From Mucilaginibacter pankratovii (GTDB lineage Bacteria > Bacteroidota > Bacteroidia > Sphingobacteriales > Sphingobacteriaceae): a stretch of DNA of 64,000 bases. The translations under genes and the position numbers were made by a program. The stretch spans positions 228,663 to 292,662 of the forward strand of contig NZ_JACWMY010000010.1 in the NCBI RefSeq assembly GCF_014773265.1. The letters run 5' to 3'. Under the pieces are notes generated by a model. That model worked only from the letters and a program-made list of their open reading frames with translations. It searched no databases and was not told the DNA's origin. How positions within the stretch are numbered: the stretch's first letter is position 1; each line of letters opens with the position of its first letter. Below, one piece after another: positions 41,348-49,476 of this stretch.

Positions 41348-42874
41348 CTATTTCTTTTTAAGCGATTTGTTAAACACCATTCCGCGGAATTTATTGCCAT
41401 CCATTTCTATACCCGCCTCCCTTGATTGGTCAACCGACATTACATTGGCTTTTCCGGCGGTGCTTTGTATCACCTGGCCAGCTACGGTAAATGTGCCTGT
41501 TTTTACATAATTAAGCGCGTATGCAAGCAGCAGTTCGGTTGGGTCGCCAAAATCTTTGGTAACGTCATCTATATGCTCAAGCCCCGGGTAATCTGTCGAT
41601 CCCGGCGTCATACCGGCATAATAGCCTCCCTTGGTTGCCGAATTTTTGGTTTCAAATTCAGGCACATAAAGCTGGTACTTGTTAATATCTATACCAAAAA
41701 AACCAACAGGCTTGCCGTAACTTGTGGTACCAATTAGTTTTACATCCATTTCGGGGATCAAATTATTGATAGTAAGCTCACTTGCTGAAGCCGTTGAACC
41801 GGTTACGATAAAAAACACCCTGCTGATATTCAGGCTACCTTTCTTACTGAATTTCACCTGGTTATTGACCGGTAAAAAATCGCCTGGCGAAATATCATAT
41901 ATAGTACTCAATAAAGGATATTTATTGGCTTGCAGATCGGTATTGTAAAAAGCGGTATACATAGTGGTACCCGATTTTGCTGCGGGTACTATTAGGTTAC
42001 TCAAATATTCGGCTGTGTTTACAAAACCACCGCCGTTATAGCGCAGATCTACCACCAGGTCGGTAATGCCCTGTGTGTTAAAATCGGTAAACGCCTCATC
42101 CAGTTTTGGCTGCGCATTTGCCATCGATGTAAAGCTGTTAAATACAATATACCCAACTTTTTTGCCGGTCCCCTGGTCAAAAACCTTATGGGTTATCACG
42201 GGGTTTGTTGTATAAGTAGTTGCATTAAGGGTAACAGTTATATTGGTTGCATCCGGTTTTTTTAGTACCATGGTAATAGTACTGCTGTTGGCATAAGCAT
42301 TTATTACAAAATTTAAATTTGTACCCGCGCCGCCATTACCATCATAAGCTAAATTGGTACGCCCGTTAATACTGGTGATCTGGTATCCGCGTTTCAACCC
42401 GGCCAGGTCGGCAGGTGAGTTAGGATAAACATACCTTACGCGCAAATCATTTACTGCGGCATAGATCGGCGCAAAGCCGAAATCGCCGTTTACGCCGTTC
42501 AATTCTGATGATACGGTACCGTCATCAATAAACGAATATTTGGCTTCGCCCGGCGAGGCGGGATAGTATTCGTATGGCTTACCGGTGCTTGGGTTTATTT
42601 TATATTGAGATAAAGCGTCAACCTCTTTTTGCAAAGCGCTGATATCATCGCTGCCGGTAAAAGTACGTGGCTTAAAAGTAGCGTAATCCGGCAGACCATC
42701 GTTCCAATAATAGGCTTCTTTGGCGTACAGGTAGATCGAATCGCGGATCAAATCGAGCGTAGTGCCTGTTTTAGATGGGCCTATAGGCGTGTCGTCCGGA
42801 GCCGGCGTTTTGCTTTTTTTACAGGATGATACAACTACGGCAAGTAATATAACAAGGTAAAATATTTTTCGCAT
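41348..42874 (-). CDS. S41 family (tail-specific) protease, lipoprotein
   Basis: A 508-residue lipoprotein: MRKIFYLVILLAVVVSSC with the lipid-anchored Cys at 18, then KKSK. A PDZ-like domain (about 130-215, VRYVYPNSPADLAGLKRGYQI) precedes the S41 core: GYIVFNSFTS, TDLVVDLRYNGGGFVNTAEY, and the catalytic serine in TGSTASASELT with the lysine expected about 25 residues on, near TSYGKPVGFF. It should degrade or trim misfolded or non-natively tagged proteins at the periplasmic face. It is monocistronic, with a shared terminator at 41290. The family is abundant in Bacteroidota. Confidence 0.94.
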   Translation of the reverse strand: MRKIFYLVILLAVVVSSCKKSKTPAPDDTPIGPSKTGTTLDLIRDSIYLYAKEAYYWNDGLPDYATFKPRTFTGSDDISALQKEVDALSQYKINPSTGKPYEYYPASPGEAKYSFIDDGTVSSELNGVNGDFGFAPIYAAVNDLRVRYVYPNSPADLAGLKRGYQITSINGRTNLAYDGNGGAGTNLNFVINAYANSSTITMVLKKPDATNITVTLNATTYTTNPVITHKVFDQGTGKKVGYIVFNSFTSMANAQPKLDEAFTDFNTQGITDLVVDLRYNGGGFVNTAEYLSNLIVPAAKSGTTMYTAFYNTDLQANKYPLLSTIYDISPGDFLPVNNQVKFSKKGSLNISRVFFIVTGSTASASELTINNLIPEMDVKLIGTTSYGKPVGFFGIDINKYQLYVPEFETKNSATKGGYYAGMTPGSTDYPGLEHIDDVTKDFGDPTELLLAYALNYVKTGTFTVAGQVIQSTAGKANVMSVDQSREAGIEMDGNKFRGMVFNKSLKKK

Positions 42875-42939
42875 TTTTATATATGTATATAGTATATGTT
42901 GGTTAACGGATATATCAATAATATATTACAGGCTTGAAA

Positions 42940-43557
42940 TTACAAAAACTCGTTCACATTTACGTAATCTATTCCTGTTGTTTGGGCACATAAAACATCT
43001 GTTTCAGAATTTTCTATCATCAACAGGTCTCTTCTTTCCAGTTGATGCTCTTTCATCAGCAAATGCAGCACATCGGGTTCAGGTTTTGGCGTAGTTTCAT
43101 TTGCAAAATAAGCTATTAAATATGGCTCCAAACCATGCCACTCCATGTGCTTAATTTTATTAAGCTGCTGCTGAGGGTTTCCGTTGGTAACGATGAATAG
43201 TTTTTTCCTGTCGGTAACGGCCTCCTGCAAAAACTCCAGGATATTCTGGTACAAAAGCAGCTTTAGGGGCACTTTGCCGTTGTCCATCAGCAGCCCCAAA
43301 TTCGGCCGGTATTTTTCGTCAACCTTCAGCGTATGCACCAATTCATCAAAAACAGCATCGCCTCCTTTATTGATATACGTATCTATCATCAAATTGGTTG
43401 TCTGTTTCGCGTCGGTAAGATCGGTGTACTCCAGCAGGTTGGCAAAAAGATAGTAAATTTGGTATATGTAATCCTTTTCGGGGTACAAAACATTATCCAG
43501 TTCAAAAATAAAAGCCTTTTTACGCGGGTCTATATCGCTATATTTCAATTTGGCCAT
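42940..43557 (-). CDS. HAD-fold protein with altered catalytic residues
   Basis: A 205-residue protein with a HAD-like Rossmann fold and helical cap, like pyrimidine 5'-nucleotidases. Motif I normally DxDxT reads FELDNVLY, so the nucleophile Asp is Glu (E19) while D21 remains. Motif II is intact (FIVTNGN, T124), motif III Lys is at 158 in TTPKPEP, but motif IV GDSxxD reads ENSETD (182-187). Loss of both the nucleophile and a metal acid suggests a binding or regulatory role rather than a phosphatase. It overlaps the preceding 102-residue gene by 20 bases and is third in a run behind lolD. Confidence 0.85.
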   Translation of the reverse strand: MAKLKYSDIDPRKKAFIFELDNVLYPEKDYIYQIYYLFANLLEYTDLTDAKQTTNLMIDTYINKGGDAVFDELVHTLKVDEKYRPNLGLLMDNGKVPLKLLLYQNILEFLQEAVTDRKKLFIVTNGNPQQQLNKIKHMEWHGLEPYLIAYFANETTPKPEPDVLHLLMKEHQLERRDLLMIENSETDVLCAQTTGIDYVNVNEFL

Positions 43558-43846
43558 CTAAAATATCGATGTTATATTCTTTAAACAATAGTGCGGATTC
43601 GCGCAGCAATTCAAGCTCCTGCCCTGTTAAAACATAAACGGTATCAATACCGTTATCCAAACAAAGCGTAAGCATCTCGTGCTGGTAACTTACCGATGCG
43701 GGGTTTGGCAGCTTAAGCAGCCCCATGCTTTTCACCATAAAATCGGGCAGATCGCTAAAATCGCCCAGCAAAATATCCGGGTTGTTCAGCTTATTTTTCA
43801 GCTTATATGCCTGTGCAGATGTGGCGGTGGTTATTAATATACTCAC
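43538..43846 (-). CDS. Unknown 102-residue protein between LolD and a HAD protein
   Basis: A 102-residue soluble protein beginning at a GTG (43846) that overlaps the lolD stop. I do not recognise it. It starts with a Rossmann-like strand (MSILITTATSAQAYKLKNKL), holds NPDILLGDFSDLPDF, and in its second half LDNGIDTVYVLTGQELELL and a final strand. It looks like one alpha/beta lobe, such as an N-terminal domain of a nucleotide or ligase enzyme. Its 3' end overlaps the HAD gene by 20 bases, so translation of the three genes is coupled. A role as partner of the altered HAD protein is plausible. Confidence 0.75.
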   Translation of the reverse strand: MSILITTATSAQAYKLKNKLNNPDILLGDFSDLPDFMVKSMGLLKLPNPASVSYQHEMLTLCLDNGIDTVYVLTGQELELLRESALLFKEYNIDILDGQIEI

Positions 43847-44505
43847 TATAAACTATCTACTATCAAACCATCCTTCATTAATATGGTGCGGTCGGCCATG
43901 CCGGCGAGTTCCTCGTTGTGGGTTACAATTACAAAGGTTTGGTTAAACTCATTACGCAGCCTCACAAAAAGCTCGTGCAATTCCAGCGCGTTCTTCGAAT
44001 CAAGATTCCCTGAGGGTTCATCCGCAAATATCAGCGCGGGTTTGTTTATTAAAGCACGCGCAACGGCAACCCTTTGCTGCTCCCCTCCCGATAGTTCCGC
44101 AGGCTTATGCGTAAGCCTGTCGCCCAGCCCAAGCATTTCCAGCAATTCTGTTGCGCGTTTTTCAGCTTCGGGGCGTGGTACACCGGCAATAAAGGCGGGC
44201 ATACATACATTTTCTATCGCGTTAAACTCTACCAGTAAGTGGTGGAACTGGAATATGAAGCCAATTTTACGGTTCCGGAAATCGCTCAGGTGTTTGTTAT
44301 CCAGCTTGCTCACCTCCACATTATCAATAAACAGCTGCCCCGAATCGGCATTATCCAGTGTGCCCAGGATATTGAGCAGCGAACTTTTGCCCGCACCCGA
44401 CGCGCCAACGATAGTTACAATTTCGCCCCGGTTTACCTGCAGATCAACACCTTTTAATATATGAAGCTGCCCGTAGGATTTATGGATAGATTGTGCTTTA
44501 AGCAT
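43846..44505 (-). CDS. lolD: Lipoprotein-release ABC ATPase LolD-like
   Basis: A 219-residue ATPase of the LolD/MacB type. Walker A GASGAGKSS (34-42), Q-loop FIFQFHHLL, signature LSGGEQQRVAVARAL, Walker B ALIFADEPSGNLD and the switch His in IVTHNEE are all present. LolD powers release of outer-membrane lipoproteins by the LolCE permease, which is not adjacent here. Its stop overlaps the start of the next gene. A TAATTTTA box ends 4 bases before the ATG (44510-44517, minus strand), which would give an almost leaderless message. LolD is the best name, but a MacB-type role is possible. Confidence 0.9.
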   Translation of the reverse strand: MLKAQSIHKSYGQLHILKGVDLQVNRGEIVTIVGASGAGKSSLLNILGTLDNADSGQLFIDNVEVSKLDNKHLSDFRNRKIGFIFQFHHLLVEFNAIENVCMPAFIAGVPRPEAEKRATELLEMLGLGDRLTHKPAELSGGEQQRVAVARALINKPALIFADEPSGNLDSKNALELHELFVRLRNEFNQTFVIVTHNEELAGMADRTILMKDGLIVDSL

Positions 44506-44530
44506 GCGGTAAAATTAGTGATTTGCGTTC

Positions 44531-44646
44531 AGAGTTTAGAGATTAGTTGACCAGAGGTTAGAAGAACTGCTATTCAATCTCCAGCCGTTAACCTCAAATC
44601 TCTAATTTGTGACAAATCTCTAACCTCTAACCTCCAATCTCTAAAA
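44531..44646. repeat. Inverted repeat of AGAGATTAG/CTAATCTCT type
   Basis: The segment between lolD and sucC has AGTTTAGAGATTAG and CAGAGGTTAGA on the left and CTAACCTCTAACC, CCAATCTCTAAA on the right, so the two halves pair imperfectly. It contains both divergent promoters' upstream regions and no gene. Confidence 0.6.
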
Positions 44647-44683
44647 AGAAAATAGTAGTTTTACCGCAAATCTTTCAAAAAAC

Positions 44684-45877
44684 ATGAATATTCACGAATA
44701 TCAGGGCAAAGCGATACTAAAAAGCTTTGGCGTTAGAGTACAGGAAGGCATAGTTGCAGATACACCAGAGGATGCTGTTGCAGCTGCCCAGAAAATGAAG
44801 GAAGACTATGGGTCGGACTGGACGGTTATTAAAGCACAGATCCACGCAGGTGGCCGCGGCAAAGGCGGCGGTGTAAAGCTTGCTAAAAATGCCGAACAGG
44901 TAAAAGAAATTGCTGGCAAGATCATCGGCATGCAGTTGGTTACCCCGCAAACCGGACCCGAAGGTAAATTAGTAAAGAAAGTATTAGTAGCACAGGATGT
45001 TTACTACCCCGGCGAAAGCGAAGTAAAAGAGTTTTACGTGAGCGTACTGCTCGATCGTGCTGCGGGCCGCAACATTATCATGTATTCTACCGAAGGTGGT
45101 ATGGATATCGAAGAAGTAGCGCACAGCACTCCGGAGCTGATCCACAAAGAAGAGATCGACCCTAAAGTTGGTTTACAAGCTTTCCAGGCGCGTAAAATTG
45201 CCTTTAACCTGGGTTTAAGCGGCGATGCTTTTAAAGACATGGTGAAATTCATCACTGCTTTGTACAAAGCTTACGATGCTACCGATTCTTCACAGTTTGA
45301 GATCAACCCGGTTTTAAAAACATCTGATAACAAAATATTAGCGGTTGATGCTAAGGTAAACTTAGATGATAACGCTTTATACCGCCACCCGGATTACGCA
45401 GCGATGCGCGATACCGACGAGGAAGATCCAACAGAAGTTGAGGCAAGCAAAAGCAACCTTAACTATGTAAAGCTTGATGGTAACGTTGGCTGTATGGTTA
45501 ACGGCGCAGGTTTGGCCATGGCAACCATGGATATTATTAAACTGGCCGGCGGCGAGCCCGCTAACTTTTTAGACGTTGGCGGAACAGCAAACGCGCAAAC
45601 GGTTAAAGCTGGTTTCAACATCATCCTGTCTGACCCTAACGTGAAAGCTATCCTCATCAACATCTTTGGTGGTATCGTTCGTTGCGACCGTGTTGCACAG
45701 GGCGTTATTGACGCTTACAAAGAGATCGGTAACATCCCGGTGCCAATCATCGTTCGTTTACAAGGCACCAACGCTGCCGAAGCGAAAGAACTGATAGATA
45801 ACTCAGGCTTAAAAGTATACTCAGCTATCCTTTTAAAAGAAGCTGCTGAGCGTGTTAAAGAAGTTTTAGCTTTATAA
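44684..45877 (+). CDS. sucC: Succinyl-CoA ligase (ADP-forming), beta subunit
   Basis: A 397-residue TCA-cycle subunit that binds nucleotide and, with SucD, converts succinyl-CoA to succinate with ATP formation. The ATP-grasp fold begins MNIHEYQGKAILKSFGV, has KAQIHAGGRGKGGGVKLAKN for nucleotide binding, and ends with the CoA-ligase domain (FLDVGGTANAQTVKAGF, INIFGGIVRCDRVAQGVI). Length is as usual. The sucD gene is not next to it, as often in this phylum. It has TAGTTTTA at 44656-44663 as a possible -7 box and a terminator at 45902. Confidence 0.97.
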   Translation: MNIHEYQGKAILKSFGVRVQEGIVADTPEDAVAAAQKMKEDYGSDWTVIKAQIHAGGRGKGGGVKLAKNAEQVKEIAGKIIGMQLVTPQTGPEGKLVKKVLVAQDVYYPGESEVKEFYVSVLLDRAAGRNIIMYSTEGGMDIEEVAHSTPELIHKEEIDPKVGLQAFQARKIAFNLGLSGDAFKDMVKFITALYKAYDATDSSQFEINPVLKTSDNKILAVDAKVNLDDNALYRHPDYAAMRDTDEEDPTEVEASKSNLNYVKLDGNVGCMVNGAGLAMATMDIIKLAGGEPANFLDVGGTANAQTVKAGFNIILSDPNVKAILINIFGGIVRCDRVAQGVIDAYKEIGNIPVPIIVRLQGTNAAEAKELIDNSGLKVYSAILLKEAAERVKEVLAL

Positions 45878-45901
45878 TTTAACAAAAGCATAAAGTATAT
45901 G

Positions 45902-45925
45902 AAGGGGCCTTGTGCCCCTTTTTTG
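45902..45925 (+). terminator. Intrinsic terminator of sucC
   Basis: AAGGGGC and GCCCCTT pair around CTTGT and are followed by a T run, 25 bases after the stop. Confidence 0.85.
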
Positions 45926-45958
45926 TTTAATAGTTGCAGTTGTGCGCGACGCGAGTTT

Positions 45959-46077
45959 ACTCATCCCCCGCCCCTTCTCTGCTGCGCAAAGAAGGGGTTC
46001 TTTTTTTATTTCTTCCTTTCTTAAATCCTCTTTACGAAGTAGAGAGGGTCGAACAGCGAAGCGCATTCGGGGTGAGT
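45959..46077. repeat. Composite palindrome, family B, copy 2
   Basis: Ends ACTCATCCCCCG and CGGGGTGAGT match those of 10336-10460. The inner parts CCCCTTCTCTGCTGCGCAAAGAAGGGG and AGAGAGGGTCGAACAGCGAAGCGCATTCG also occur in the same order. Part of the 612-base gene-free gap after sucC. Confidence 0.8.
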
Positions 46078-46186
46078 CAAATAGCGAGCTGCAAAGTACG
46101 TGACAGGAATTTTTTCTCCCGCAGGGGCTCTTTGAAAAATTTAAATTAATCCATAAAATCTTGTGCTAATTATCATCGTCAGAACC

Positions 46187-46336
46187 CATAAAGCGTTCCG
46201 ATGGAACGCGCTTTATACCTTTCTTTTTTCTACCCATAAGGTATCCCGAAGGGATACGCATTTACCTTCTTCGTCCCTTCGGGACGGCTTATGGGTAGAA
46301 ACATGTAAACCGTCCATTTTACGTTCCATCGGAACG
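46187..46336. repeat. Composite palindrome, family E (three nested hairpins)
   Basis: Hairpin one ATAAAGCGTTCCGATGGAAC/GCGCTTTAT; hairpin two CTACCCATAAG with mate CTTATGGGTAG enclosing GTATCCCGAAGGGATAC and GTCCCTTCGGGAC; hairpin three CGTTCCATCGGAACG, which is the inverse complement of the core of hairpin one. So the whole 150 bases form one large nested palindrome. No gene can be read here. Confidence 0.8.
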
Positions 46337-46489
46337 TTTTATGATATTAAATATGCAGTAGCGATGTCTTTTAAAGCGGTGTTTTTATGGGTTAACTTAA
46401 ATCTGCCAGAGACCTGTGGGAACATTAAGATTTAGTAACATCCATTATGGAATGTGACGTGGTTTTGCATCCTGTGCATAAACTTAACC

Positions 46490-46960
46490 ATGAAAAAAAC
46501 CCTAATTATCATTATCACCGTTTTAGCATCATTATTAAATGCAAAAAGCCAAACACTTTTTACGCCCGCAGACTTGATGCGCTTTCACCAGGTGCCGGAT
46601 AGCACTATCAACGAAACCTTAGTAGGCAAGGGCTATAGAATGACATCAGCCCAGGAAGAAAGCGGCGGCAAGATCTATACATGGGAATTTCAAACAAGAT
46701 CGGTAGATGAAGTAGCCGACTTCTATTTATTGAAAGCAACCTCGCCCAAAAACAAGTCGTTGCGGTACTGGATAATGAACATTTTCTTCTACAAAGAATT
46801 TATGGATAACCTCGTAAAAGAAGGCTATAAGTTTACGGGGATCGGCATAATTGAAAAAGAAAGCTACTTCGTTTTTAAAAATGGAGATAAACAGCTATTG
46901 GTAAGCGTAAAAAAGATCACCGGTAAAAACGACGACTATTTTGAGATCCTTATAAATTAA
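46490..46960 (+). CDS. Unknown exported protein
   Basis: A 156-residue protein with a signal peptide (MKKTLIIIITVLASLLNAKSQT), from the ATG at 46490. The mature domain starts LFTPADLMRFHQVPDS and contains YRMTSAQEESGGKIYTWEFQ, a RYWIMNIFFYKEFM segment, and ends in a FEILIN strand. A beta-sheet-rich fold is likely. Similar small periplasmic proteins are common in Bacteroidota without known function. It is a single gene after a long repeat region. Confidence 0.75.
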   Translation: MKKTLIIIITVLASLLNAKSQTLFTPADLMRFHQVPDSTINETLVGKGYRMTSAQEESGGKIYTWEFQTRSVDEVADFYLLKATSPKNKSLRYWIMNIFFYKEFMDNLVKEGYKFTGIGIIEKESYFVFKNGDKQLLVSVKKITGKNDDYFEILIN

Positions 46961-47127
46961 GCCTGCTACCCAATAACTTAACATATCCTTCACGCTATAA
47001 TAATGGCACTTTGCCCCTTTTGTCGCTTATTTGCCGAAACAATATCTATAAAATACATGTTATAACTTACAATTGTCTACCTATTGTAAAATGAGAAGAA
47101 TATAATACATGTTTAAACATCTATTAT

Positions 47128-47135
47128 TATATTTG
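47128..47135 (+). promoter_or_regulatory. -7 box of the YceI gene (TATATTTG)
   Basis: TATATTTG is a perfect TAnnTTTG match, 42 bases before the start. No TTTG is found at 19 bases upstream, so the -33 element is not visible. Confidence 0.55.
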
Positions 47136-47177
47136 TATCATAATTAAGAGAAACAAAATTTAAAACATAAAAACATC

Positions 47178-47711
47178 ATGGCAACAGCAACAAAATGGGT
47201 TTTAGACCCAATGCACTCAGAAGTACAATTTAAAGTAAAACACTTGGTAATATCAACCGTAACAGGTTCTTTCAAAACATTTGAAGGCGAATTAACAACC
47301 GAAAGCGACGATTTCGAAGGCGCTGACGTAAGCTTTTCATTAGATGTGAACAGCATCGACACCAACCAGGAAATGCGCGATGGTCACTTAAAATCGGCAG
47401 AGTTTTTTGATGCAGAAACATATCCAAAGATCAGCTTCAAATCAACCTCGTTTACCAAAGATGGCGACGACTATAAATTAACCGGCGACCTTACTATTAA
47501 AGACGTAACCAAACCGGTGACCCTTGATGTAGAGCACGGCGGTGTAGCAGGCGATTTTTACGGTAACACTAAAGCTGGTTTTGAAGTAACCGGTAAAATT
47601 AACCGTAAAGATTTTGGTTTGGTTTGGGACGGCGTAACCGAAGCAGGTTCGGTTGTGTTAGGTTCAGACATTAAACTGATCATCAACGTTCAGTTTGCAA
47701 AACAAGCGTAA
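47178..47711 (+). CDS. YceI family protein
   Basis: A 177-residue lipocalin-like YceI domain protein that binds a long isoprenoid or lipid in its barrel. Core motifs: WVLDPMHSEVQFKVKHLVISTVTGSF, FSLDVNSIDTNQEMRDGHLKSAEFFD, YPKISFKST, LTIKDVTKPVTLDVEHGG, and a final DIKLIINVQF strand. Unlike the E. coli protein it has no signal peptide, so it is probably cytoplasmic, as in many Bacteroidota homologues. It has a -7 box upstream and a terminator at 47764. Confidence 0.95.
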   Translation: MATATKWVLDPMHSEVQFKVKHLVISTVTGSFKTFEGELTTESDDFEGADVSFSLDVNSIDTNQEMRDGHLKSAEFFDAETYPKISFKSTSFTKDGDDYKLTGDLTIKDVTKPVTLDVEHGGVAGDFYGNTKAGFEVTGKINRKDFGLVWDGVTEAGSVVLGSDIKLIINVQFAKQA

Positions 47712-47763
47712 TTGATTTGGGATTTCGGAATTGAGATTTCGGATTCAAATATAAAATAAACAA

Positions 47764-47793
47764 AAAAGCCACCCACATCGGGTGGTTTTTTTG
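47764..47793 (+). terminator. Intrinsic terminator of the YceI gene
   Basis: AAAAGCCACCC and GGGTGGTTTTTTT form a stem around ACATC. A small direct repeat (GGATTTCGGA and GATTTCGGATT) lies between the stop and the hairpin. Confidence 0.88.
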
Positions 47794-47829
47794 TTTAGTC
47801 TTTGGGCCAAATTGAGTAAATTGCCTCTT

Positions 47830-48666
47830 ATGCCAGCCGACCGAACCTTATTGCTATTATTGTTGATATGCATCCTTTTTGGATGTAAAGACCAGACGAA
47901 AACTTCTGCCACAAAAGACAGGGTAATTACTCCTGAGTTAGTTGCCAGATCCAGCGACACCACAAGTATCGAAAACAGTTGCGACTCGGCCAAACTCTCA
48001 AAAAATCCGGCTAACCGCGCCAGCATTTTAATTAACGAAACGGATGGCCGCAAATTCTACATGTCTGTTGGGGAGCTTAAACGCTTATTGCTTTCATTCC
48101 CCGAATTAGGAGATACTACGCAAATACTCCCTCCTGATCAAACCTACGCTAAGCGCGGACTTCAAGGGAAACTACCACCGTGTGACGGTGATAGTTTCAG
48201 TTGCGAGGTATGTCATGATGCTTATTTTGAATTGTACTTCTACTTTTTAAAAAAATACAACGGCGAACAATTATTTAAGGGCAAACGCGATACGTTGCAA
48301 AAGCTCTTTAGAGCTATCAATCATGTTTGCGGCAGGCTGAGTGGTGGCTTTAATTTTTCTCACCAGGATATGCGAATTGTTGGGTATGCCGAGTATGCTG
48401 TTTACAAAGCGTTCGATAGAAAAACAGGTAAAACAGATGACTATTTTACAAAATCGTATAGCACACAAACGCAAAAGGCCATCTACATACGCTCATTACG
48501 GCAAGCGATAACGGACGAGATAAATAACAACGCCGATCAGTTTGACCCACTGAGCAGGCCCGCAGCCTTGAGAGAAATGTTTAAAACAGTAAAGGAAATA
48601 GATGGTTTAATAACTAATTACGCCTATTTGACAATGGCACAGGAGTTTCAATATTCAAACTACTAA
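47830..48666 (+). CDS. Unknown lipoprotein
   Basis: A 278-residue putative lipoprotein from the ATG at 47830: MPADRTLLLLLLICILFGC with lipidated Cys at 19, then KDQ. An earlier in-frame start would lie inside the YceI terminator. The mature part has many charged residues, a CEVCHDAYFELYFYF segment preceded by CDGDSFSC (four cysteines within about 15 residues, possible metal or disulfide), and long helices to the C-terminus. The cysteines are CDGDSFSCEVC spaced, but this is not a c-type haem CxxCH, except that CEVCH does fit CxxCH. I do not recognise the family. Confidence 0.7.
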   Translation: MPADRTLLLLLLICILFGCKDQTKTSATKDRVITPELVARSSDTTSIENSCDSAKLSKNPANRASILINETDGRKFYMSVGELKRLLLSFPELGDTTQILPPDQTYAKRGLQGKLPPCDGDSFSCEVCHDAYFELYFYFLKKYNGEQLFKGKRDTLQKLFRAINHVCGRLSGGFNFSHQDMRIVGYAEYAVYKAFDRKTGKTDDYFTKSYSTQTQKAIYIRSLRQAITDEINNNADQFDPLSRPAALREMFKTVKEIDGLITNYAYLTMAQEFQYSNY

Positions 48667-48685
48667 TATTGCAGCTAATAATATT

Positions 48686-49306
48686 ATGCTGATAAAAATA
48701 TACCCCGAAAACCCGAACGAGAAAGCTATTGAGCAGGTGGCCGAAGTGCTGCGCAAGGGCGGGCTCATCATTTACCCTACCGATACCGTTTACGGGCTTG
48801 GCTGCGATATCACTAACCATAAGGCTATCGAAGCTATTTGCAAGATCCGCGGCATTAAGCCCGAGAAGGCAAATTTCTCCTTCATCTGCTACGATCTGAG
48901 CCATATTTCCGACTATATAAAACCCATTGACAACACCACTTTCAGGGTGCTGAAGAAAGCATTGCCAGGGCCGTTCACTTTTATTTTCAATGCCAGCCAC
49001 GCGGTGCCCAAGATGCTGAGTTCTAATAAGAAAACAGTGGGTATCCGTGTCCCTGATAATAACATAGCCCGCGAAATTGTAAAGATATTGGGTAACCCTA
49101 TCCTATCCACCTCGATACATGATGAGGATGAGATCATCGAATACAGTACCGACCCCGAACTGATCTACGAAAAATACCAGGACCTGGTAGATATGGTGAT
49201 TGACGGCGGCTACGGCGATAACGTCCCTTCTACCGTAGTAGACTGCACCAATGGCGAGTTTGAAATTATCCGTGAAGGTAAAGGTGAGCTGGAAGAGTAT
49301 TTGTAA
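48686..49306 (+). CDS. Sua5/YciO/YrdC-family protein (threonylcarbamoyl-AMP synthase-like)
   Basis: A 206-residue protein of the YrdC fold. It shows GGLIIYPTDTVYGLGCDI, KIRGIKPEKANFSFI (in place of the RPxxxPL form), LPGPFTFIF and VGIRVPDN, with a STSIH strand near the end. The KxR...SxN residues that bind ATP and threonine in TsaC are partly kept. The changed KANFSF segment is like YciO, whose role in making t6A is less certain than that of TsaC/Sua5. It is a single gene, 19 bases after the unknown lipoprotein gene. Confidence 0.88.
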   Translation: MLIKIYPENPNEKAIEQVAEVLRKGGLIIYPTDTVYGLGCDITNHKAIEAICKIRGIKPEKANFSFICYDLSHISDYIKPIDNTTFRVLKKALPGPFTFIFNASHAVPKMLSSNKKTVGIRVPDNNIAREIVKILGNPILSTSIHDEDEIIEYSTDPELIYEKYQDLVDMVIDGGYGDNVPSTVVDCTNGEFEIIREGKGELEEYL

Positions 49307-49323
49307 GGATAAATAAACTTCCA

Positions 49324-49435
49324 CGTCATGCCGAATTTATTTCGACACCTCACGGGACGGGCCCATGATCATGCGCAGCGATTAAGCATTGTGGCTACTT
49401 TTATGATGGGGTGTTGAAACAGGTTCAACATGACG
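49324..49435. repeat. Composite palindrome, family D (CGTCATGCCGAA type)
   Basis: Left end CGTCATGCCGAATTTATTTC and right end GAAACAGGTTCAACATGACG are imperfect inverted copies, with CACC/GGTGTT continuing the arms. The interior has CATGATCATG. It fills the gap between two convergent genes. Confidence 0.65.
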
Positions 49436-49476
49436 GCTACAATGCGCAGCGTGCAATTATATAACGCGAAAGAGAG

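Noticed and set aside
46163..46435. 90-codon frame after sucC
   Set aside because: It spans the family E palindromes almost completely, so it is a by-product of the repeat.
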